Assembly: GCA_038503035.1 (NCBI GenBank)
Contig: JAVSML010024005.1
Location: 693,530-757,529, forward strand
Direction: 5' to 3'
DNA length: 64,000 nucleotides
Source: Crocodylus rhombifer
Taxonomy: Eukaryota > Chordata > Crocodylia > Crocodylidae
Shown here one piece after another: positions 32,901 to 39,200 of this stretch. Both the position numbers and the translations under genes were made by a program. The notes under the pieces are model-generated. The model had not been told where the DNA came from, ran no database searches, and saw only the letters and a list, made by a program, of their open reading frames with translations. Numbering within the stretch: position 1 is the stretch's first letter; every line of letters begins with the position of its first letter.

Positions 32901-34041
32901 CATGCAACCAGGCAGATTTCTTGGATATTAGCCTTTTACTTAACGGACACTTAAATTTTATACCTGAAGGAGATGACTGGAAGGCTAGCAGCTAAAAGAA
33001 ACTTTTTTTAAAAGAGCTATTTCTCCATCTACTGGCAAGACCTATCAAAGTGCTATAGGTTACTATAATCTCTTCTGAGTAGACTCTGGACAGCCACAAT
33101 AATCCTCCAGAAGACAAATGCACAATTAGAGGAGTCTTGACATTTGTTTAACCCAGTGATTGTCAACCTTATTCACCTCAAGGCACCTCTTGGAAAAGTA
33201 CAGCTTTTCCTTTCCAATCATTTTTTTGTCTTCAGAAAAGTAGCAGAGAAGTTCTTCCGTTGCAAAGAACACAGCCCACAACAGGTCAGCATGAATCCAG
33301 TTTGAAATCTCAGGGTTTATTTTGTGAATCACATATAGATGCTTGCACACATCCCAGTGCTAATATTGCAAAGCACCCTGCCACAACCTTAACAGCTCAC
33401 AGCACCCTGGTTGAGGATCACTGAACTAGTGCAATGCTTGATCCTGATAGGTTAAATCAGCAATTCTTCCATTCTCACACAGTCCTCCTTAGCTGCCATA
33501 CACTTGGCTTTTCACACTTGCCCCCTAAGACAGACACCTTGGCAATCTTCAAAAAGCATCTTGACACCCATCTTCCCAGTCATCAGATCCCAGCAGTCTT
33601 TCCAGCCCAAGTGCAGGGGGACTGGACCGGATGATCTGTAAGGCCCATTCCAGCCCCTAAACAGCTATGAAACTATGAAACACATTGTGTACCCCTGTAA
33701 CCAAAACACACCTTCGCAGTCTTATGGCAGATGAGCTAAACCCATGGAAAAAAAGCAAGGCAGTGGTGTATGGCTGCACCTTGTGTAGGGCAATTTCATC
33801 CCTTGCCGTGAGGGCATTTGGGGAACACTTATAGCCTCCCTTTGTAGAGCAAGAAGACAATAACACCCAGGCGGCTGTAACGCGGAAAACAGCTCCAGCC
33901 GCGGGGATTTCAGAGCAGCAGCCCAATGCAGGTCAGCGGGCTCTGCTGGGAAAGCTCAAACCTCCAGCAGCATCACTCCCCACCCCCTGCCCTGCCCCTC
34001 ACCGCGTGGATCTGCAGCTCCACCACCACTTTCAGAGGCAT
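10723..34041 (-). CDS. SPATA6L: SPATA6-like protein, partial (7 coding exons, C-terminus not found)
   Basis: Gene-level entry. Coding segments in transcript order are 34041-34003, 31196-31059, 26246-26198, 25285-25244, 19711-19587, 12695-12618 and 10980-10723. Every junction has a GT donor and AG acceptor, and the phases chain without a stop, giving about 243 residues. Diagnostic peptides are [73 protein letters not shown] and PPFVVRH, all hallmarks of the SPATA6/SPATA6L family. The family N-terminus resembles a C2-like fold. SPATA6 acts in the sperm head-tail connecting piece; the role of SPATA6L is less clear. I chose SPATA6L over SPATA6 because CDC37L1 and AK3 follow on the same side as in human. 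The last exon ends in phase 0 after His, so at least one more exon is expected to the left. Expression is probably testis-biased, from family knowledge only. Confidence 0.93.
10981..12617 (-). other. SPATA6L intron 6
   Basis: Contains the deleted CR1 copy (12030-12545, plus strand). The rest has no recognisable gene. Confidence 0.75.
12030..12545 (+). mobile_element. CR1-type LINE, 5' endonuclease part joined to 3' tail
   Basis: Encodes the start of a LINE endonuclease: [18 protein letters not shown] and [15 protein letters not shown] (the Glu of TETWW is catalytic), then a frameshift near 12350 to [20 protein letters not shown]. At about 12490 it jumps to the CR1 3' tail (GAAGATCTACAAGGTCCCTT...TTCTATGATTCTATGAT). 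The reverse transcriptase is absent. It is opposite in strand to SPATA6L and ends about 75 bases from exon 6. Confidence 0.8.
12618..12695 (-). CDS. SPATA6L: SPATA6L coding exon 6
   Basis: 26 codons, phase 0 at both ends. It starts [12 protein letters not shown], which directly continues the GFP end of the previous exon (GFP|GIAP in the family). The acceptor is CTTGTTTCTAAG and the donor is CGT|GTAAGT. A CR1 fragment ends about 75 bases away on the donor side. Confidence 0.95.
14057..14705 (-). mobile_element. CR1 LINE, 5'-truncated
   Basis: Minus-strand open frame of 187 codons for the C-terminus of CR1 ORF2: [52 protein letters not shown] and FKRRLDGHL. The 3' end at 14057 has the TTCATAGATTGTAAGGCTGG signature. 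Young-looking because the frame is intact. Lies in a SPATA6L intron in the same orientation as the gene. Confidence 0.92.
15755..15808 (+). repeat. 54-base dispersed repeat, copy 1
   Basis: GTTGTATTCTACTGCTGGTG then CTGAAGAGCAGCAGAAGAGA; 49 of 54 bases equal copy 2 at 19115. Not recognised as a known family. Confidence 0.7.
16571..16815. repeat. long imperfect hairpin in SPATA6L intron 5
   Basis: Two arms of about 100 bases are inverted copies around a centre at 16693. Best-matched parts: GCACATCAGCTG (16622) with CAGCTGATGTGC (ending 16764), TCTTACCCCACT with AGTGGGGTAAGA, and CAAATGAATTAC with GTAATTCATTTG. The loop is about 40 bases. Confidence 0.75.
17030..17155 (+). mobile_element. CR1 LINE tail fragment
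   Basis: GTGGACTAGATGATCTCCTG followed by AGGTCCTTTCCAGTGTTACT and CTATGAAAT: about 100 bases of a CR1 3' end, in SPATA6L intron 5. Confidence 0.7.
19115..19168 (+). repeat. 54-base dispersed repeat, copy 2
   Basis: Same orientation as copy 1 in the same SPATA6L intron, 3.36 kb apart. Flanks do not continue the match clearly. Confidence 0.7.
19587..19711 (-). CDS. SPATA6L: SPATA6L coding exon 5
   Basis: 125 nt: two bases finish the split Val codon, then 41 codons, ending in phase 0 at CCA|GTAAGT. It encodes [15 protein letters not shown] and [12 protein letters not shown], matching the family EENTRDF-FPEPK and MKTALGFP blocks. The acceptor has a long pyrimidine run, CCCCCCCTTTTTCCAG. Confidence 0.95.
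20731..21047 (+). mobile_element. hAT-type non-autonomous DNA transposon
   Basis: Starts CAGTGGTTCTCAACC and ends GGTTGAAAATCGCTC, an imperfect 15-base terminal inverted repeat. Eight-base flanks aactaatc and tactagag share only a CTA core, close to the hAT preference. No transposase is present. Lies in a SPATA6L intron. Confidence 0.65.
21053..21190 (+). mobile_element. GGTGCACCGATA-type DNA transposon end
   Basis: AGGTGCACCGATACATCAGT with repeated ACCGATAT / GGCCGATAAA words is typical of hAT-like elements in reptiles. The right terminus is not clear; the stretch is followed by a GC-rich, multi-frame open region. Confidence 0.4.
21887..21976. repeat. foldback with GGGGACAAATAGCAGTGGCA core
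   Basis: ACATGCAGGGG..GGGGACAAATAGCAGTGGCA pairs with TGCCACTGCTATCTGTCCCA..CCCCTGCATGT across a loop of about 8 bases. A related copy lies at 53886-53985. Confidence 0.75.
22159..22350 (+). repeat. G-rich tract
   Basis: Many runs of three or more G (GGGGAGGG, AGGGGGCAG, TGGGGGGATCGGG, GGGGGGGATCAGG) spaced by short gaps. Several stretches fit a G-quadruplex pattern. Confidence 0.7.
22990..23590. repeat. GC-rich foldback, about 0.6 kb
   Basis: AGCTCTGCAGGGATGGGG near 23038 pairs with the inverse at 23520-23533, GCTGCCTGGCTGGGGCAGGA at 23081 with its inverse near 23475, and GGAACAGCCAC at 23194 with GTGGCTGTTCC at 23342. Long frames on both strands (up to 253 codons) follow from the palindrome and GC content; none is recognisable. 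Confidence 0.7.
25244..25285 (-). CDS. SPATA6L: SPATA6L coding exon 4 (micro-exon)
   Basis: Only 42 nt: two bases complete a Ser codon, 13 codons give [13 protein letters not shown], and the last base starts a split Val codon. The acceptor is TTCTTCTAG and the donor is CAG|GTAATG. The QLVPP motif is shared with SPATA6. Both split codons join cleanly to their neighbours. Confidence 0.92.
25286..26197 (-). other. SPATA6L intron 3
   Basis: About 0.9 kb, ordinary AT-rich intron; nothing else recognised. Confidence 0.75.
26198..26246 (-). CDS. SPATA6L: SPATA6L coding exon 3
   Basis: 49 nt encoding [16 protein letters not shown] plus the first base of a split codon. The acceptor is TTTCCTGTAG and the donor is A|GTAAGT. 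Joined to the previous exon it reads FEK-VFESA, as in the family. Too short for ORF-based detection; found by splice sites and peptide. Confidence 0.93.
26985..27130 (+). repeat. ancient GAAATCCTG...GAAGTCAATG repeat
   Basis: GTGAAATCCTGCCCCCCTGA followed by GTCAATGAGAG and CCAGTGACTTTCATGGGACC is a well-known palindromic-looking repeat of sauropsid genomes. Shorter related text occurs near 16,890, 20,605 and 59,570. Confidence 0.5.
27290..27335 (+). repeat. pyrimidine-rich tract
   Basis: Nearly pure C/T run (CCCCTTCCCCTCTTTCCCTC...), in SPATA6L intron 2. Confidence 0.85.
28044..28470 (+). mobile_element. hAT-like GC-rich fragment
   Basis: Left edge CTGTCCAACTTGTAACAGGG and right part GCAGGCCACATAAGGCCC resemble the gcgggcc-type ends of hAT elements. 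The interior is GC-rich with no convincing gene. Confidence 0.4.
29477..29720 (+). mobile_element. hAT-like left-end fragment
   Basis: Starts CAGGGGCGGGCAAAATATGG and continues with the gcgggccacatccagccc wording of hAT relics. The right end was not identified; the sequence grades into GC-rich and simple-repeat DNA. Confidence 0.45.
29885..30055. repeat. TG microsatellite within a diverged minisatellite
   Basis: (TG)17 at 29931-29964 runs into CGCATGCGCGTGCGCACATG, an alternating purine-pyrimidine tract. Flanking GAGGGAGGGAGAGACTCTGT units recur about three times. Confidence 0.9.
30289..30899 (-). mobile_element. mariner-type transposon, internally deleted, with long inverted ends
   Basis: Flanked by TA on both sides. 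About 150 bases at each end are inverted copies of each other: left GTCTTCATAAATTCCTTG, right its near-exact reverse complement, then both continue through GATAGAAACAATCTGTAAATGG. A minus frame (30641-30420) keeps a mariner transposase C-terminus: [27 protein letters not shown], and [15 protein letters not shown] carries the third catalytic Asp of the DD34D type. The N-terminal half is gone, so it cannot move itself. Located in SPATA6L intron 2. Confidence 0.85.
31059..31196 (-). CDS. SPATA6L: SPATA6L coding exon 2
   Basis: 46 codons, phase 0 at both ends. The acceptor follows a TTTCTTTCTTTCATAAG tract and the donor is AAG|GTGATT. It contains [24 protein letters not shown] and [13 protein letters not shown], the most conserved block of the SPATA6 family. 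Six consecutive frames are unneeded here: only this minus frame gives the family peptide. Confidence 0.95.
31849..32339. mobile_element. MITE-like element with GGGCA..TCTA ends
   Basis: Starts GGGCATGTCTATACATGCAA and ends TGTCTTGTGTAGAGTGCCC, an imperfect inverted pair similar to the element at 3495. Flanks share only AG. Non-coding; the 80-codon frame inside is not recognised. Confidence 0.5.
33154..33423 (+). mobile_element. hAT-type non-autonomous DNA transposon
   Basis: Starts CAGTGATTGTCAACC and ends GGTTGAGGATCACTG, clear 15-base inverted ends. The internal text resembles the 20731 copy (ACAACAGGTCAG, GGTTTAT-TTGTGAAT). No target duplication is visible. Lies in SPATA6L intron 1. Confidence 0.65.
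33440..33680 (+). mobile_element. CR1 LINE 3' fragment
   Basis: Contains GACTGGACCGGATGATCTGT and CCATTCCAGCCCCTAAACAG, ending in the tandem ACTATGAAACTATGAAA. Lies in SPATA6L intron 1, directly after an hAT-type element. Confidence 0.75.
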
Positions 34042-34560
34042 CTCGCCCCGGGGTCGGGCGCCGGGGGTGGGAGGTACCCCGGAGCCTCCGCGCGGGAGGC
34101 AGAGAGGAGGATTTCCCCGGCTCAGCGCCGGCGGCCCTTGGGCTGCTCTTCCCTGGATAGTAGGGGGGAGGGGAAGCGTCGCGTTGACATGGAAACGCAA
34201 AGGTTGCAACGTTCTATCTTTAGAACCCGCGGACAGGGGCCGGGCGCCCCCTGCGGGCCTGTGGCACCCAGCTCTGCGCCTGCCCGGATACGGCCGGCGG
34301 GCTGCTGGGAGGGTGCGGGCAGGGAAAGAAATCTCCCCACCCTTACTCCATTCGGTCTGGGGGTGGGGGGTCAGGGCGTGTGCGTGCAAGGCTGCCTGCA
34401 CAGGTGACATCTGCATGCTACGTGCGTGCACACAAGTGTATGTGTGTTTGAGGGTAGTATTTGTAACATGCGTCTTGAAGATCTGCACCCCGCGCCTACC
34501 GCAGCAGCAGCAAGGTGCGGGCATGCACGCAGCAGGCCGTGCCTAAGATGGTGGCACCAG
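33990..34560 (-). promoter_or_regulatory. CpG-rich block over SPATA6L start
   Basis: Dense CpG and high GC compared with the AT-rich flanks, surrounding the SPATA6L start codon and extending about 500 bases upstream of it. No TATA box stands out. Long open frames on both strands here are a composition effect. Confidence 0.7.
34003..34041 (-). CDS. SPATA6L: SPATA6L coding exon 1 (start codon)
   Basis: Encodes [13 protein letters not shown] (13 codons) and ends in phase 0 at a GCG|GTGAGG donor. The ATG at 34041-34039 lies in a CpG-rich block, with G at -3. The peptide matches the conserved SPATA6-family N-terminus, which fixes the start. Confidence 0.93.
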
Positions 34561-34884
34561 GCAAAGTCCCACTTGCCAGGCCTGTACTTGCCTCTGTGTT
34601 GGCTTTGGGTGAGGCCTGCGTGCAAGCTGCACTTGTGTCACCCTGGGCATGTATGTGATGGTTTGGGTTTTTTTAGGTTTTGCTCCACATTCCCAGCCTC
34701 TCAGTCCCAGCCTTCAGGAGGGGGGAAATGTTCATGTTCCCCCAACATGTTCATTCCCAAAGGATATTTTTGTCTGTGGTCTCTAGGCAAACAAGGAGTT
34801 TGTTCTTTTAGTTCGCTTTTTTGGTTGTTTCCCCCCACTACACACTAGGAAGTCTGCACCTGATCAGCCTAGTAACCTCTAGTT

Positions 34885-35227
34885 TAGTGGTTCACAACCT
34901 TTTTAGACTCGAGGCATCCCTGGACAGACTGGATGCACCCCTGGATAGACCTAGGAGGCATTTATGGATAGACCTGGGGCACTCCTAGATAGATTCAAGG
35001 CATCCCGCAGATTCTGGCAGGTCTTTAGCCCCCAGCCCCTGCCCCGTTTTTTCACTAAAGAAAAAAATGACAGCATTTTTTCTGATGTGAAAAAAAACCC
35101 CAAAACGCTACAGCTGGGTTTCTCTTGTGAATCAGATTTGCACACCTAACAGTGCTGTCATTGTATGGCACTGTAGCACCGATAAAGGATCTCCAGGCAC
35201 CCTGCTGCACCCGGTGGAGACTCACTG
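34885..35227 (+). mobile_element. hAT-type non-autonomous DNA transposon fragment
   Basis: Begins TAGTGGTTCACAACCTTTTT and ends GGAGACTCACTG, matching the inverted ends of the copies at 20731 and 33154. It sits between the two CpG blocks of the head-to-head promoter. No convincing 8-bp target duplication remains. Confidence 0.6.
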
Positions 35228-35399
35228 CTGTCGTTTTGGAAACTCCAAGTATTGCAGCTTTATAAAATGTGATAGTTATGTGCGTGCATTATACAATGAG
35301 CCTGGTATGCATATATAAAAAAGTCAAGGCAGCTCTCAGCTATGGGTTGCAGCCTCAGGTTGTTTGCAGCAGAAACCCACACCCGCAGGTGTTCAAGAA

Positions 35400-36210
35400 T
35401 GGTGTCAATATAGGTAGCCAGGCTCTCGGCCGACTTCCCCGCAGCCAGAGACGGCAGCGAAGGGGCTCGCCCCCTCTGCGGGCAGGAAGCGGTGCAGCAG
35501 AGCAACGCCCATGCACACAGATATGCTAGAGGATATTATGTCCTCGCGTGGCCAGGGAGGCCCCAGCTTGAACAGAAGCAGCACTGCAGCCGTGGTATCC
35601 TCAGCGAATGTGACTATAAACTATGACGTAGGTGGCAGACAGTATGATGTCACGCAAACTTCATATACAGTAGATCTGGGAGCCCAGCAGCTCCGAACCC
35701 CCCAGCTCAGCTCCCGCTCTCGGGGTTTGTCCCGCCCCTCTTCCGCCAGCCAATCACGCCCCGCGCCAGAGGCTGACAGACTACGCATGCGCGCGCCCCC
35801 AAACAGCGGCTCCCAAACAGCTCACGTTCGCGCACATGCGTAGGAAAGCACGCGCCGTCCACGTGACTCGGGCGAGGAGGCGGGGCCAGCGCGTGGTGAG
35901 GTCACGAGCGAGGGAACGTCTGTTGCCGGAAGTGGCTTTACCTCATTTCCGGCCGGGGCTCCTCGCGGGCCCGGGTGGTGCCGGCGGTTGCCGGAGCCGT
36001 TGCGGGGGGAGGGGCGGGGATGGCGCTGTGGCCGCCGCGCGCCCGGGGCCGCAGCCGGGGCGGGGACGAGGAGCGTGCGGCGCCGGCTGCTGCCGCCCAC
36101 CCGCAGGTACCGTCCGCCCCGCCCTTCCCCCAGGGCCGGGCGTTGTCGGGGCTGGGAACGCCCCCCCCACCCCTGGCGGAGCTTGAGCTGGGGGGGCCGC
36201 TCACTGCCTG
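35400..36210 (+). promoter_or_regulatory. CpG island promoter of CDC37L1
   Basis: Strongly CpG-rich, ending just after coding exon 1. Candidate sites: CCAAT box in GCCAATCA (35750-35754), NRF1-like CGCATGCGC (35784-35792), E-box CACGTGAC (35860-35867) and ETS-type CCGGAAGT (35926-35933). This is a typical TATA-less housekeeping promoter. Site calls are by eye. Confidence 0.8.
36020..36106 (+). CDS. CDC37L1: CDC37L1 coding exon 1
   Basis: 29 codons from the ATG at 36020 to CAG|GTACCG, phase 0. It encodes a proline-, arginine- and alanine-rich N-terminus (MALWPPRARGRSRGG...). This is shorter and less acidic than the human N-terminus; this part of the protein is poorly conserved, so the exon rests on its position, Kozak context, donor and phase rather than on homology. 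Confidence 0.85.
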
Positions 36211-39200
36211 CTCCCGGAGGGAAAGGGCTCTCAGCTGCCCGTACATATCTGGCTTTCGTGAGGTTGAGCTAGCAGCTGGTTGGGGTACAGGGAGACTGGC
36301 CCCGATGCAGAACCCAGAGCAAAAGCAGCCGAGGATCACTGCACTCTCACTGCCCCCAGCGTGGCTGGGAGCGACAGCGTGGCCTTGAGCTGCAAGCGTC
36401 TCCTGTTTTCTGGTTCCCCGAAAATTCCCCGAGGTCATGCTTTTATGTGTTTTCTTGCCATGCGGTGTGTTCGAAACATGTGATACTTAGCCTCTGGGGC
36501 GTAAACAGTATTGATTACTGTGACGTTATGGTCGTGGGCGCTACAGATGGTCCTAACAGATACTTCGGTTTTGGCCAGCACTGCAGAATAAATGGAGCGA
36601 GTGAGCCAGCCAGATTTATCCTGGCTTTGTGTATCATAACAATCGTTATGGCTTGGAAAAGGCTCACCACCAGCGATTGGTGCATGGTCTGTTGTTTCAC
36701 AAGGCTGGGAGTTGCTGCAAATATTTTTCTTTGTATGTTGAACGAATATGAGAGGTAAAACTGAGATAAATGTTCTCCTGCCGTAATACCATGCTTCATC
36801 ATTGTTCAGAATATAAAAGCTTTGCCATGTCAGGATTCAGTTGTGGAGCTAACTGTGTCCCTCTGCATACACTGCCTCAGTTCTCTCCATTTCCCCATGT
36901 AACTGTGTGTGTGTTTTCATGCAGATATATAGCCATGGGATTGAGCTAGCTTGCCAAAAGCAGAAAGAGTGCGTGAAGAGCTCTGTGGAGTGCAAGTGGA
37001 ACCTTGCGGAAGCCCAGCAGAAGCTCGGGAGTTTGGCACTGCACAACTCGGAGTCCCTGGATCAGGAAAACGCCAAAGCACAGACTGAAGCTTCCGAGCT
37101 GAGGCAGCGGGAGGAAGAATGGAGACAAAAAGAAGCGGCACTAATACAGAGAGAGAAACAGAATCTCTGTTGCACCGATTCTGTTAGCAAGGAAGTATTT
37201 AATAAGGTACAAACCAACTTCCATAAATCTAGGTGAAAATAGGCGGCTTGGCACTAGTAGCTGAATCTGGGCATTTATGTTGCACCTCTCACTATAATGT
37301 ATTGGGCATGCTTTAAATCCTGAAATTGTCAATATTGCAAGACTGAGTAGGTGTGCTTTTCCCATCATGTTTTTATGTGTGCTAAAGTAATTAAATGGAA
37401 TTCATCAACTAGGGTGTCCAGACTATGGAACAAGCTCCCCCCAGAGGTAGTGCAAGCATCTACCCAAGACGTCTTCAAGAGAAGACTGGACAGTCACCTG
37501 GGTGGGGTTGTCTGACCCCAGATGTCTTTCCTGCTCATGCAGTGGGCTGGACACGATGATCCTTCAGCTCTATGATTCTATCAAAATGATATTCCTAGCC
37601 TGACTTAGTTGAAAACAGAGTGAAGGCTTTTGTGTAATTGAAACTAACGTGCATATTCTTCCCACTTCCCCATAGAGTTTTATTAATCAAAATACAGGAA
37701 AAGAGGTAGAAGATGAAGATGCATCTAAATCATTCATGCAGAAACATGAACAAAAGATCAGACACTTTGGTAAGCATACTTTTTTCCCAATTTTTTTTGC
37801 AGTTTTTATTCCTCCTTTGGGTGTAGCTAGACTCTTCCTATTTTTCATACAACATGTGCAGCACCAATGATTAGCAGAGACCAGCATCTAGTTTCTCATA
37901 TATCAGGGAGCTGGGATTTTATTTTTGATGCTCAAAAGAAAAAATAGTCATTTTAAAGGAGAGGAAATTAATCCTTAGAAGTCTGGATTCCACCATGACT
38001 AAGTGTTTTTAATAAAATTCAGTGCTTGGCAGATCTGTTATTCTGCAATGAAGGGATGTAGCAATTTAACCTGCAGTTCTGTGGAAATTGATATTGGACC
38101 AATGACAAGCCAAGGTTTGATGGTTTTTTGTTTTGTTTTTTTTTAGTGGGTTTTTTTGAAGAGTAAACATTGGCTCCTTTGTTTATCGAAAGTGTATCTG
38201 TCCATGGGAATGACAGCTAAGTGACTAAATATCTGAGCTGTTAGAAATTAAAAACTTGTAAACTTGTTCTGCTGCCTTGAGCACAAAGCTCCTTCAAGGC
38301 TGAGAGTTTCACCTTTGGGGAGAAAAGCAAAGAGAGACTAGGAGAAAATCACCACTGCTTCCAGGGAATGTTGCGACTGGGATGGGGTGGGGGGAGAGTC
38401 TTTCTTTCTTACCTGCTTATGCTGTTACTTCAGGCTTTTGTAAAACTTGTTGCAGAGTGAACAGTTCTTGTTTGTTTCACAATGTTGCTTGGCAACAGTG
38501 ATAGTTGGTATTAGAGATGTTTGCCTCCTGGCACTGCACTGGCTTTGAATGCTGTTGAAATTGATTAATGATTCCTTTCTCATCTTCTTGATCTGCACCT
38601 CCTTTCCAAATGTGTCATGGGGAAATACTGTGTTTTGGGTACTAACAGATGTATTTGTTAAATCCTGTCTATAGAAGTGCTTGGTATTATACGTGTACTC
38701 TGTGTGTGTGTACATGCATGCATCTCTTTCTGTATTGCCTTTACGGCTTACGTGGCAAAGACAGAACTTTAATAGATACAGTGGTTTTACTGGAAGAAAA
38801 AGCTTTTAAATCAAGCTAACAGCTAGTCACGGTAAGTGAGGCATGGAATGGTCTGTCCCAGCAGTGCCCAACCTTTCAGAGCTGTGGGCCAGATGAGTGA
38901 TGTGGGGGCTGGTACACAGGTCAGATCCAGTGCATGGGATTGGTCCCTGAATCTGATCCAGTATGGGGTTGACATGAGGATGCAGTCTGAGCAGGGGAGC
39001 TCCAGACCTGCATACCCAGATTATGCCTCTCACCCCAGCTTGATCCAGCGCACACAACCATGTCATCAAGCTTTGGAATTTGGAAACATGGTAGCAAGAA
39101 TCACCAGGGCTCTGCTGCCACCCAACTTCTGGACCTAGGCAGAACCCAGCAGGCCAGATGACATGGATCCACATGCCATGGAACACCATTACTGCATATC

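Larger units (their letters stand above)
31197..34002 (-). other. SPATA6L intron 1
   Basis: Holds a MITE-like element, an hAT element and a CR1 tail. No open frame of the size or sequence of PLPP6, which in human lies in this intron as I recall. Confidence 0.7.

Noticed and set aside
33926..34546. 206-codon plus frame and 183-codon minus frame in the CpG block
   Set aside because: Only the 13 codons of SPATA6L exon 1 are supported; the rest is CpG-island background.
35975..36019. Upstream in-frame GTG start for CDC37L1
   Set aside because: The ATG at 36020 has a good context, and non-ATG starts are rare. The extension is Gly/Ala/Val-rich 5' UTR sequence.
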